NCBI GenBank assembly: GCA_017446225.1
Contig: JAFSRH010000016.1
Location: 62,001 to 126,000 of the forward strand
Source: Oscillibacter sp.
GTDB taxonomy: Bacteria > Bacillota > Clostridia > Oscillospirales > Oscillospiraceae
Direction of reading: 5' to 3'
DNA length: 64,000 nt
Below the pieces are notes generated by a model. That model saw only the letters and a program-made list of their open reading frames with translations, was not told where the DNA came from and made no database searches. Positions within the stretch are counted from its first letter, which is position 1. Each line of letters starts with the position of its first letter. Made by a program: the position numbers and the translations under genes. This document shows, piece after piece, positions 52,449 through 59,560 of the stretch.

Positions 52449-52477
52449 TTGCATTTTGTCGCGGAAAGGCGTATACT
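52449..52477 (+). promoter_or_regulatory. Promoter of the pilin leader region
   Basis: TTGCAT (52449-52454), 17-base spacer, TATACT (52472-52477). It drives a leader of about 425 bases that has no convincing gene before the pilin. Confidence 0.75.
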
Positions 52478-52483
52478 AAGCGT

Positions 52484-52616
52484 ACAGAACACATAAGGCG
52501 GTAGCCTACGGAATGGTACCAACATTCCGTAAGCCTATCTTGAGTGAACACTTTAACACAAGCACTCAACACACCGGAAGCAATTCCGGACCGCGGGGTG
52601 TATTATACCCGTTTTC
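52484..52616 (+). ncRNA. Structured leader RNA, possible terminator/antiterminator switch
   Basis: A run of inverted repeats with little coding sense. Hairpin 1: TACGGAATG/CATTCCGTA (52507-52531), enclosed by AGGC/GCCT. Hairpin 2: TTGAGTG/CACTCAA (52540-52569). Hairpin 3: CCGGAA/TTCCGG (52574-52589). A last stem CGGG/CCCG (52594-52611) is followed by TTTTC, like a terminator. Its 5' half GGGGTGT can instead pair with ACACACC just before hairpin 3, so the two folds exclude each other. It matches none of the riboswitch consensus sequences I know, including both c-di-GMP classes. Confidence 0.5.
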
Positions 52617-52791
52617 AACGTTCTTTTGCAAGTCCATTACCGTTCTTTTTTCCTGTTTTCGAGTTCGGACAGCGGAAACTGACGGGGTTTCATGGGTGGA
52701 CGGTCAGGGGAGCGTGTCGGCGGGGGGAGTATGTCCGCGGGAACGCTTTTGAATATTGTCGGAGCGGTAATCTTGCTTTGATGGTTTCTGG
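52617..52791 (+). other. Leader region without a convincing gene
   Basis: Two overlapping short frames exist, but neither has an SD or a recognisable product. The stretch is T-rich at first, then G-rich. It is probably part of the pilin leader. Confidence 0.5.
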
Positions 52792-52825
52792 GCGGCGTTG
52801 AGTTCTTCACTCAGCGCCGCTTTTG
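52792..52825 (+). terminator. Intrinsic terminator in the leader upstream of the pilin
   Basis: GCGGCGTTGAGT, loop, ACTCAGCGCCGC, then TTTTGT. It lies 86 bases ahead of the pilin ATG, so it could end a leader transcript or attenuate the pilin gene. Confidence 0.82.
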
Positions 52826-52827
52826 TG

Positions 52828-52884
52828 TTCTGACGGAGCCGCCGGAGGGGGTACGTCAACCCCCTTCCGTGCCGGCCGTCAGAA
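52828..52884 (+). promoter_or_regulatory. Large inverted repeat just upstream of the pilin SD
   Basis: TTCTGACGG...AGGGGG (52828-52851) pairs with CCCCCTTCCG...CGTCAGAA (52860-52884) around the loop TACGTCAA. More than 20 bp with a few mismatches. No T-run follows. The SD AAGGAGG begins about eight bases after it. Confidence 0.75.
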
Positions 52885-52910
52885 TCCAAGACAAGGAGGA
52901 ACTGTCAAAG

Positions 52911-53531
52911 ATGAAAAGAAAATTGAATAAGGGCGCGGGCTTTACCCTCGCCGAACTGCTCATTGTGGTGGCGATTATTGCCATCCTCGTGGCGATCGGC
53001 ATTCCGGTCTTTTCCACGGCTATGGAGCGTTCGCGGGAGACGGTGGACCTTGCCAACATCCGCGCCGCCTACGCCGAGTTCCAGTCCGCACAGCTCAGCG
53101 GCACAAACGTTGTCAGAGGCGTTTACAAAATCGACTTCAAGCAGACAGACTCCAGTGGCTGGCTGATTGACACCACCGGATTGAAAAACCTGCTGGCCAC
53201 TGACCAAGAAGCCAAGAAGGAAGTGAAGGACGAGACAACGGGGGAGATCACTACCCCAGCGAAGGACGCCGCATATTCTCTGGACACCCCTGTAACGGCC
53301 GGTGATAAGAACAAAGATGCTGTGATGTTTGAAGTCACTGGCAAAGGCAAACCGACATTGACATTTGTGAAATTTAGTCCAGTGGCTGATAATATGCCTG
53401 CCGCTACTGGCTATACAGTTTGTTTGTCGGACACTACCGAAAAGACAACAGATCCTAACGGCAAAATAACATACACCATCGCCAGTATGACTAAAGACAA
53501 TGCAAGTTACTATTTGATCAAGCAAGATTAA
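52911..53531 (+). CDS. Type IV pilin-like protein
   Basis: A 206-residue prepilin. The class III signal is MKRKLNKGAGFTLAELLIVV: cleavage after Gly10 or the GAG motif, mature N-terminal Phe, Glu at +5, then a hydrophobic helix (IVVAIIAILVAIGIPVF). The globular part (residues 45-206) is Thr/Lys/Asp-rich and not recognisable. No pilus ATPase, platform protein or prepilin peptidase is nearby, so assembly genes must lie elsewhere. The second half has clearly lower GC and different codon use than the N-terminal third. Confidence 0.88.
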   Translation: MKRKLNKGAGFTLAELLIVVAIIAILVAIGIPVFSTAMERSRETVDLANIRAAYAEFQSAQLSGTNVVRGVYKIDFKQTDSSGWLIDTTGLKNLLATDQEAKKEVKDETTGEITTPAKDAAYSLDTPVTAGDKNKDAVMFEVTGKGKPTLTFVKFSPVADNMPAATGYTVCLSDTTEKTTDPNGKITYTIASMTKDNASYYLIKQD

Positions 53532-53565
53532 CTCCCGCGAAGGCACGGGAAAACAGAAACACGCG

Positions 53566-53603
53566 CCGCCCTCTCCCGGAAACGGGGGAGGGCGGTTTGT
53601 TTT
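53566..53603 (+). terminator. Terminator after the pilin
   Basis: CCGCCCTCTCCCG, loop GAAA, CGGGGGAGGGCGG, then TTTGTTTT. It contains a 22-base segment repeated at 53842-53863. Confidence 0.9.
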
Positions 53604-53629
53604 ACAAGGAACTTTTTCAGCAAAACCAT

Positions 53630-53658
53630 TTGACAAGTCTTGTAAAAGCCTCTATAAT
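53630..53658 (+). promoter_or_regulatory. Promoter of the small antitoxin-like gene
   Basis: TTGACA (53630-53635), 17-base spacer, TATAAT (53653-53658). Confidence 0.88.
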
Positions 53659-53680
53659 GAACGCGTTGGAAGGTGGTACT

Positions 53681-53827
53681 GTGAAAATCAGTTACTCCAA
53701 GTCGGAGTTAGATACTATCTTTATCCGCGAGGACGCGATTTTGCCGGATGAGGCGGAATCGTTGACCGCCGCCCGTGAGGACCGGGCGCGGGGCGATATC
53801 CTGTCACACGAAGAAGTATGGGCGTAA
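53681..53827 (+). CDS. Small antitoxin-like protein without a toxin gene
   Basis: A 48-residue protein, MKISYSKSELDTIFIREDAI onward, with GTG start and SD GGAAGGTGG. The ending AREDRARGDILSHEEVWA resembles the C-terminal toxin-binding helix and SxEEV motif of RelB/Phd-type antitoxins. The N-terminal DNA-binding half seems too short for a full RelB. No toxin gene follows; the next frame is a cell-wall amidase. A good promoter and flanking hairpins argue it is expressed. Family assignment is tentative. Confidence 0.6.
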   Translation: MKISYSKSELDTIFIREDAILPDEAESLTAAREDRARGDILSHEEVWA

Positions 53828-53838
53828 ATCAGAAACGC

Positions 53839-53866
53839 GCTCTCTCCCGGAAACGGGGGAGGGAGC
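53839..53866 (+). terminator. Terminator after the antitoxin-like gene
   Basis: GCTCTCTCCCG, loop GAAA, CGGGGGAGGGAGC. The core CTCTCCCGGAAACGGGGGAG and two further bases are identical to 53571-53592. There is no T-run. Confidence 0.68.
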
Positions 53867-53914
53867 ACTCCGTTTCCCGTTCGCGCATAGCATGGGGAAA
53901 AGGAGTGAATTTCT

Positions 53915-54658
53915 ATGCCCACTGTCTTTCTCAGCCCGTCCACACAGGACTGGAACCCGTATGTCACCGGAAGCGGCTCCGAGGAGTACCAAATGAACCT
54001 GCTTACGGACGCCCTGATCCCGTACCTTGACGCCAACGCCATCCGGTACGAGCGCAACGACCCGAAAGGCACCGCCGCGGACGCCATCCGTATGGGCAAT
54101 TCCAGTAATTACGACTTCTATCTTGCCCTGCACTCCAACGCGTCCCCGGAAGCGCTGGCCGGGCGCGTCCGCGGCATTATCGTCTTTTACTACCCCGGAA
54201 GCGCCAAGGGCTTCCGCGCCGCCGAACTCATTGCCGAGCGCCTCCGGGAAGTCTACCCTGAGCCGGAACTTGTCACCACCCGTCCGACCACGTCTTTGGG
54301 GGAAGTCCGGCGTCCCAGCGCGCCGTCCGTGCTCGTGGAAATCGGCTACCACGACAACTACGAGGACGCGCTGTGGATTGAAAACAACCGTCCGGAAATC
54401 GCGGCCGCGCTGGCCCGCGCCCTGACCGACTACTTCAACATACCGTTCATAGAACCCGTGGAGCCGTTTCCGGCAACGGTGCGCCTCAATTACGGCACGT
54501 TGAATCTGCGGGAGCGTCCGGACCCCGCCGCGCCGGTGATTGCCGACCTTCCCAACGGCGCGGAAGTCATGGTGTACGGCGAGTGGGAAGGCTGGTACGT
54601 GGTCCACTGGCGCGACTTCGCCGGTTACGCCGCCGCCGTGTATCTCGACCGCGCCTGA
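53915..54658 (+). CDS. N-acetylmuramoyl-L-alanine amidase with C-terminal SH3 domain
   Basis: A 247-residue amidase_3 protein that cuts the amide bond between MurNAc and the stem peptide. The catalytic zinc domain spans residues 1-175: the His region is ALHSNASPEAL and the Glu region is SVLVEIGYHDNYED. A bacterial SH3 domain covers about 185-245 (LNLRERPDPAAPVIADLPNG). There is no signal peptide, as in CwlC-type enzymes that lyse the mother cell in sporulation. SD AAAAGGAGTG precedes the ATG. Confidence 0.88.
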   Translation: MPTVFLSPSTQDWNPYVTGSGSEEYQMNLLTDALIPYLDANAIRYERNDPKGTAADAIRMGNSSNYDFYLALHSNASPEALAGRVRGIIVFYYPGSAKGFRAAELIAERLREVYPEPELVTTRPTTSLGEVRRPSAPSVLVEIGYHDNYEDALWIENNRPEIAAALARALTDYFNIPFIEPVEPFPATVRLNYGTLNLRERPDPAAPVIADLPNGAEVMVYGEWEGWYVVHWRDFAGYAAAVYLDRA

Positions 54659-54769
54659 CGAACCCCGCCGCGCGGCCGCGCGTAATGCGCCGTCACGCAT
54701 AACCAACCGCCCCGCGCCCGCGCGTGACGAACCGTTTCCCGCGGCCGCGCATGACAAACCGCCCCGCCG
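54649..54769 (+). repeat. Degenerate 27-bp GC-rich tandem repeats
   Basis: Units of the form CCGCGC-n-TGAC-n-AACC...CGCGG at 54649-54675 (which holds the amidase stop codon), 54718-54744 and 54745-54769. A longer, diverged copy occupies 54676-54717. No gene is seen. Confidence 0.65.
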
Positions 54770-54787
54770 ACTGTCACGGCGGGGCGG
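54759..54787. terminator. Strong hairpin between the converging amidase and ugpC-like genes
   Basis: A perfect 10-bp stem CCGCCCCGCC/GGCGGGGCGG with a 9-base loop. No T-run on either side. Confidence 0.7.
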
Positions 54788-54802
54788 CGTAGCGTTACGG
54801 GA

Positions 54803-55972
54803 TTACCGGGCCACGGGCATTTTGTCGTACGTCTTGCAGACGGGCGCATTGGCCTTGAAAGATTCCTCATCGAACCAGAGGAGGTTGTTGGATGTGGCCT
54901 TGTCAAAGAGCTGCATAGTAATCGGCGGGGCGTTGAAGCTGACCGTACTGCCAACGGAGACGTCTTCGTTCAGGCCCATCGTGGGAATGACCATCACGAC
55001 TTCGTCCCCCTCGCAATCGGCGTGGAGGTTGACTTCCGAACCGAGCATTTCGGAGACTTCGATTTTGCCTTTCAGCTCGCCCTTTCCGACGGAAAGGTGC
55101 TGGGGACGAATGCCGACCACAATGTCACAGGGCTGTTGATTGTTCTGCTTGAGCGCGGCCTGCTGGAAGTCGTCCAGTTTGACTTTCACGCCCTTGATCT
55201 GCGCGTAGTAGACGCCGTTTTCAAGCAGGAGTTTGCTGTTGTCAAAGAAGTTCATGACGGGCATGCCAATGAACCCGGCGACAAACAGGTTGACGGGGCA
55301 GTTGAACAGATCCTGAGGCGCGCCAATCTGGTTGACAAAGCCGTCTTTCATGATCACGATTCTGTCGCCGAGCGTCATGGCCTCCGTCTGGTCGTGGGTT
55401 ACGTACATGAACGTGGTGTTGATTCTCTGACGGAGCTTGATAATCTCGGCGCGCATTTGATTGCGGAGTTTCGCGTCAAGGTTGGAGAGCGGTTCGTCCA
55501 TCAGGAACACTTTCGGGTCACGGACCATGGCGCGGCCAATGGCCACGCGCTGACGCTGGCCGCCGGAAAGCGCCTTGGGCTTACGTTCGAGATACTGCGT
55601 GATGTCCAGAATGGCCGCGACTTCCCGGACCTTCTTGTCGATTTGGTCCTTGGGGGTCTTTTTGAGTTTCAGCGCGAAGGCCATATTGTCGTACACGGAC
55701 ATATGGGGGTACAGGGCGTAGTTCTGGAACACCATGGCAATGTCACGGTCTTTGGGGGCGATGTCATTGCAGAGTTTGCCGTCAATGTAGAGTTCGCCGC
55801 CGGAGATGTCCTCCAGACCGGCGACCATGCGAAGGGTGGTGGACTTGCCGCAGCCGGACGGGCCGACCAGTACGATGAATTCCTTGTCCTTGATGTGCAG
55901 GTTCACATCGTGGACCGCCGTCACCTTGTTGTCGTAGACTTTCTTGAGATTTTGAATCAATACCTCTGCCAT
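54803..55972 (-). CDS. ABC transporter ATPase, MsmK/UgpC (MalK) family
   Basis: A 389-residue sugar-import ATPase. Walker A GPSGCGKSTTLRM, Q-loop MVFQNYALYP, signature LSGGQRQRVAIGRA, Walker B VFLMDEPLSNLD and switch His in VTHDQTEAM. The C-terminal TOBE/regulatory domain (residues 240-389) fits the MalK class. It stands alone without permease or binding-protein genes, as expected for a shared ATPase that serves several sugar importers (as MsmK does in streptococci). That shared role is inferred. The start MAEVLIQNLKKV is set by family length. Confidence 0.94.
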   Translation of the reverse strand: MAEVLIQNLKKVYDNKVTAVHDVNLHIKDKEFIVLVGPSGCGKSTTLRMVAGLEDISGGELYIDGKLCNDIAPKDRDIAMVFQNYALYPHMSVYDNMAFALKLKKTPKDQIDKKVREVAAILDITQYLERKPKALSGGQRQRVAIGRAMVRDPKVFLMDEPLSNLDAKLRNQMRAEIIKLRQRINTTFMYVTHDQTEAMTLGDRIVIMKDGFVNQIGAPQDLFNCPVNLFVAGFIGMPVMNFFDNSKLLLENGVYYAQIKGVKVKLDDFQQAALKQNNQQPCDIVVGIRPQHLSVGKGELKGKIEVSEMLGSEVNLHADCEGDEVVMVIPTMGLNEDVSVGSTVSFNAPPITMQLFDKATSNNLLWFDEESFKANAPVCKTYDKMPVAR

Positions 55973-56255
55973 GCTGTAACGGCTCCGAATAACGCGCCTC
56001 CGCGCGTCATCCTCACGGGCGCCCGTATTGGGACACGAGTTCGTCCGGCTGGCATTTGGCCCGAATCTTTCCGGGCCTTCCGGACAAAGCCGCCCCCTCA
56101 GAACGCGCCGCATTACGACAGGTCTCCACACTGCCGCACCGCGAGCCTTGCGGAAAGTTCCTCCTTGTTGCCCGCGCGGCGTTCAGGAAGTGGAGTGAAG
56201 CGCCGCGGGGGGAATATATCGTAAAGGGACGCGCCCTTTACAGACAAGCAAAAGT
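55973..56255 (-). other. Long untranslated leader of the MsmK-type gene
   Basis: About 277 bases lie between the promoter and the ATG, with no credible gene. A perfect hairpin, GTAAAGGG-ACGCG-CCCTTTAC (56221-56241), lies right after the predicted start site. Further GC-rich repeats occur nearer the gene. It may be a regulatory leader. Confidence 0.6.
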
Positions 56256-56284
56256 ATTATACTCGCAAACGGCGGAAAAATCAA
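56256..56284 (-). promoter_or_regulatory. Promoter of the MsmK-type gene
   Basis: Minus strand TTGATT (56284-56279), 17-base spacer, TATAAT (56261-56256). Confidence 0.82.
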
Positions 56285-56335
56285 CTGGCCGGACCTACAA
56301 TTTCCGGCGCGTTTTTTGTCGAACCCGACAAACGC

Positions 56336-56364
56336 GGCGGGGTCCGCGTCGCGCAGGCCCCGCC
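56336..56364 (-). terminator. Probable terminator after ilvE
   Basis: Minus strand GGCGGGG, loop of 15 bases, CCCCGCC, directly after the stop. No T-run, so only moderate support. Confidence 0.55.
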
Positions 56365-56370
56365 TTACGA

Positions 56371-57447
56371 TTATCCTTTGCACACGGGCACGACCCAGCC
56401 CTTGGAATCGGGCAGGCGTCCCCACTGAATCCCCGTCAGGGTGTCGTACAGTTTCTGGGTGACGGGTCCGATCTTGCCGTCCCCGATTTGGACGGTGTCG
56501 CCCTTCCAGTACAGTTCCCTGACCGGCGAGACGACCGCCGCCGTGCCCGTGCCGAACACTTCCTGTAACCGTCCGTCGTGTCCGGCCTTCATGACGTCCT
56601 CTATGGCAAGTTTGCCTTCCACGACCTCATAGCCCCAGTCGCGGAGAAGCTCCATACAGCTCCGGCGGGTCACGCCCGGAAGCACCGTACCCGTACAGGC
56701 CGCCGTGTACACCTTCCCGTCAATCATGAACATGATGTTCATGCTCCCCACTTCTTCCACGTACTTCTTTTCCACGCCGTCCAGCCAGAGCACTTGCGCG
56801 AAGCCTTTTTCCTCCGCCAGCGCCCCCGCCTTGATGGACGCGGCGTAATTGCCGCCGCACTTGGTGAACCCGGTCAGGCCCGGCGCGGCGCGGATGTAGT
56901 CGTCCTCCACGTAAATCCGCACGGGGTCGAGGCCCTCTTTATAATATGCGCCGGACGGGGAGCAAATGATACAGAAAATGTAGTTGTGGCTGGCGTGCAC
57001 GCCCATTCCCACATCGGAGGCGAACACGAAGGGCCGGATATACAGGGACGCGCCGTCCGTGTGCGGCACCCACGCCTTGTCGATTTCGACCAGCGTCTTG
57101 ACGGCCTGTACGAAGTCCTCTTCCGGCACCAGCGGAACACACATACGGTCACAGGAATCCTGCATCCGTTTGGCGTTACAGTCGGGGCGGAAAAGCTGGA
57201 TCGTGTTCTCCGCGGTCCGGTAGGCCTTCATGCCCTCGAAAAGCTCCTGCGCGTAGTGGAACACGACGCAGGCCGGGTCAAGGGAGAACGGCCCGTACGG
57301 CACAATTCGGGGGTCATACCAGCCCTTGTCGATGTTATAATCCATCAGGAACATATGGTCGGTGAAAATCTTCCCGAATCCGAGATGATTTTCATCCGCG
57401 GGCAAGGCTTTCGGGGTGGCAGTTCTGGTGATTTTAATATCCAGCAT
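56371..57447 (-). CDS. ilvE: Branched-chain amino-acid aminotransferase
   Basis: A 358-residue PLP enzyme (class IV, the ~360-residue type) that makes valine, leucine and isoleucine from their keto acids. The PLP lysine lies in GFTKCGGNYAASIKAG. Other markers are ELFEGMKAYR, YIRPFVFASDVGMGVHAS, VEEVGSMNIMFMIDG and the turn FGTGTAAVVSPV. SD GAAAAGGAGCGCGG. It is single with its own promoter, 42 kb from ilvBN. Confidence 0.96.
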   Translation of the reverse strand: MLDIKITRTATPKALPADENHLGFGKIFTDHMFLMDYNIDKGWYDPRIVPYGPFSLDPACVVFHYAQELFEGMKAYRTAENTIQLFRPDCNAKRMQDSCDRMCVPLVPEEDFVQAVKTLVEIDKAWVPHTDGASLYIRPFVFASDVGMGVHASHNYIFCIICSPSGAYYKEGLDPVRIYVEDDYIRAAPGLTGFTKCGGNYAASIKAGALAEEKGFAQVLWLDGVEKKYVEEVGSMNIMFMIDGKVYTAACTGTVLPGVTRRSCMELLRDWGYEVVEGKLAIEDVMKAGHDGRLQEVFGTGTAAVVSPVRELYWKGDTVQIGDGKIGPVTQKLYDTLTGIQWGRLPDSKGWVVPVCKG

Positions 57448-57485
57448 AATTCCGCGCTCCTTTTCTGTGGGGAATTTTCCGCTGA

Positions 57486-57514
57486 ATGATAGCACACGGG
57501 ACGGCGAAAGTCAA
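57486..57514 (-). promoter_or_regulatory. Promoter of ilvE
   Basis: Minus strand TTGACT (57514-57509), 17-base spacer, TATCAT (57491-57486). Confidence 0.82.
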
Positions 57515-57533
57515 GCGCGCGGACAAAAAGCCC

Positions 57534-57562
57534 TTGACTTTTCCCGCCGCGCAAAATATACT
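57534..57562 (+). promoter_or_regulatory. Promoter of the 57608-59488 gene
   Basis: TTGACT (57534-57539), 17-base spacer, TATACT (57557-57562), divergent from the ilvE promoter and about 20 bases from it. Confidence 0.8.
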
Positions 57563-57607
57563 GTCTTTCGGAGACCCTGTATTTTGAAAACGAAAGGGGC
57601 GTTTTTT

Positions 57608-59488
57608 GTGCCTTTTGTCAATTTCGGCGGGCCGTTCCCGCCTGAGGGCTTCGGCGGCTTCCCGCCTCCGGAACCTTCTCCGCGTCCGCCGCGTCCGCCG
57701 CGCCGGCCCGTTGGCAACGCCGTCACCCGGACGCTAATTAACCTGTGTGTGACCGTGCTTGTGGGGCTGGTCTGGTTCTACCTCGACCTGCCCGCGATCA
57801 ACCTCCATTCCGGCGACTTCTATTTCTTCCTCTTCCTCCTCTGCGCCGTCTACTGCGCCAGCGCGGTCTTTACGTCCGGCTTTCAGGGGAACGGCGTCTC
57901 CGGCTATGTGCGCTTTGTCGCGAAACAGTGCCGGGTACCCTTCTTTATGGTCCTGCTCCTGCTGGCCGTGATTGCCGGGGGTATGTTCAGCTCTTGGGTG
58001 GTCATACGCGCCGGAAGTTACAGCACCTTACTGCCGGTTCAGTCCGGCGACTTCGCGGCGGAAGTCGAGGAAATCAGCTACGACCAGATCCCCATGCTGG
58101 ACGCCAACTCCGCCGCCCTGCTGGGGAACCGCAAACTGGGCGAACTGGCCGACATGGTCTCACAGTTCGAGATTCTCCCATCCTATACCCAAATCAACTA
58201 CCGGGGGCGTCCGGTGCGCGTCACGTCTCTGGCCTACGGCGACATCATCAAGTGGTTCAACAACCGGAAAAACGGCCTCCCGGCCTATATCGTCATTGAC
58301 ATGGTCACCCGCGAGGCGGACGTTGTGCGCCTGAGCGAAGGCATGAAGTACACCACCGCCGAACATTTCGGGCGTAATCTCTACCGGTACCTCCGCTTCC
58401 GCTACCCGACCATGATGTTTGCGGAGCCTGTGCTGGAACTGGACGAAAACGGCGTGCCATGGTGGATTTGCTCCCGGATGGTCAAGACCATTGGCCTGTT
58501 CGGCGGGGTCGACATTCAGGGCGCGGTACTCGTCAACGCCGTGACCGGGGAACACGAGTACGTCTTGGAGGTCCCGCAATGGGTCGACCGCCTCTACTCG
58601 GCGAACATCATCATTCAGCAGTACGACTACTACGGGCAGTATCACAACGGGTTCCTCAACTCCGTTCTCGGACAGCGTGATGTCACCGTCACTACGGACG
58701 GCTACAACTATATCGCCATTGACGATGATGTGTATATGTACACGGGCGTCACGTCCGTGACCTCCGATGAGTCGAACATTGGCTTTATTCTCTCCAACCA
58801 GCGCACGAAAGAGACGCATTTCTACTCTATCGCGGGCGCGGAGGAGTTTTCCGCGATGGACAGCGCGCAGAGCCAGATACAGCAAATGCGTTACACCGCG
58901 ACTTTCCCGTTACTGTTAAACATTGCCAGTCAGCCGACTTACTTTATGGCCCTTAAAGGCGGGGACGGTCTCGTGAAGATGTACGCGATGGTGAACGTAC
59001 AGCAGTATGACATTGTCTCGACCGGGGCGACCGTGGCGGAGTGTGAGAGCAGTTACCGTCACACGCTGGCGAACCGCGGCATGATTGACCCGGCCCTTGC
59101 AAACCCGTCCGGGGAAGTCGAACGCGATGAGACCGAAGGCGCGGGCGTCATTACGGAAATTCGCGCTTCCGTGATTGGCGGCGACACCCACTATTATGTA
59201 AAGCTGTCGGACGTCCCGGCGTATCTGGACTTTGACGCCGCGGACGTGCCGGAAGCGGTCCTGTTGAACGTGGGGGACCGTATCCGTTACCGTTGCGCGG
59301 TCTCCGGAGACACGCTAATTTCCGCGTCATGGTTCGAGTACGACCCGAAACCGGCCGCGCCCACGGAAACCGCCCCGCAACCGGCCGCGTCCGCGGAGAA
59401 TGCCCCGCAACCGGCCACGTCCGCTGTAACCCCGCAACCGGCCGCGCCCACGGAGAACGCCCCGGAACAGACCGTAACCGCGCAATAA
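57608..59488 (+). CDS. Large membrane-anchored hypothetical protein
   Basis: A 626-residue protein. It starts with a Pro/Gly-rich cytoplasmic segment (residues 1-40), then has three hydrophobic helices (about residues 45-65, 72-92 and 108-132). A large extracytoplasmic domain (135-560) follows, with SYDQIPMLDANSAALLG and RYPTMMFAEPVLELDENG. The tail (580-626) is a low-complexity Pro/Ala/Glu repeat (APTETAPQPA). GTG start with SD GAAAGGGG eight bases ahead. Proteins of this layout are common and unnamed in Clostridia. Function unknown. Confidence 0.78.
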   Translation: MPFVNFGGPFPPEGFGGFPPPEPSPRPPRPPRRPVGNAVTRTLINLCVTVLVGLVWFYLDLPAINLHSGDFYFFLFLLCAVYCASAVFTSGFQGNGVSGYVRFVAKQCRVPFFMVLLLLAVIAGGMFSSWVVIRAGSYSTLLPVQSGDFAAEVEEISYDQIPMLDANSAALLGNRKLGELADMVSQFEILPSYTQINYRGRPVRVTSLAYGDIIKWFNNRKNGLPAYIVIDMVTREADVVRLSEGMKYTTAEHFGRNLYRYLRFRYPTMMFAEPVLELDENGVPWWICSRMVKTIGLFGGVDIQGAVLVNAVTGEHEYVLEVPQWVDRLYSANIIIQQYDYYGQYHNGFLNSVLGQRDVTVTTDGYNYIAIDDDVYMYTGVTSVTSDESNIGFILSNQRTKETHFYSIAGAEEFSAMDSAQSQIQQMRYTATFPLLLNIASQPTYFMALKGGDGLVKMYAMVNVQQYDIVSTGATVAECESSYRHTLANRGMIDPALANPSGEVERDETEGAGVITEIRASVIGGDTHYYVKLSDVPAYLDFDAADVPEAVLLNVGDRIRYRCAVSGDTLISASWFEYDPKPAAPTETAPQPAASAENAPQPATSAVTPQPAAPTENAPEQTVTAQ

Positions 59489-59517
59489 GGCGGCAAGACC
59501 GCTTTGTAAAGTGACAA

Positions 59518-59560
59518 GCCCTCATCCGTCCCGGGGCCGGAACGGATGAGGGCGTTTTTT
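59518..59560. terminator. Terminator shared by 57608-59488 and the HAD gene
   Basis: GCCCTCATCCGT, loop, ACGGATGAGGGC, then GTTTTTT on the plus strand. The converging HAD gene's stop codon lies in the T-run. Confidence 0.92.

Noticed and set aside
52513..52801. Two overlapping small ORFs in the pilin leader
   Set aside because: No SD, and the protein sequence is incoherent. The DNA is better explained by the inverted repeats.
52484..52910. A c-di-GMP riboswitch ahead of the pilin
   Set aside because: This is a common arrangement in Clostridia, but the GEMM core motifs (such as the GGACGCAAAGCC region) are absent.
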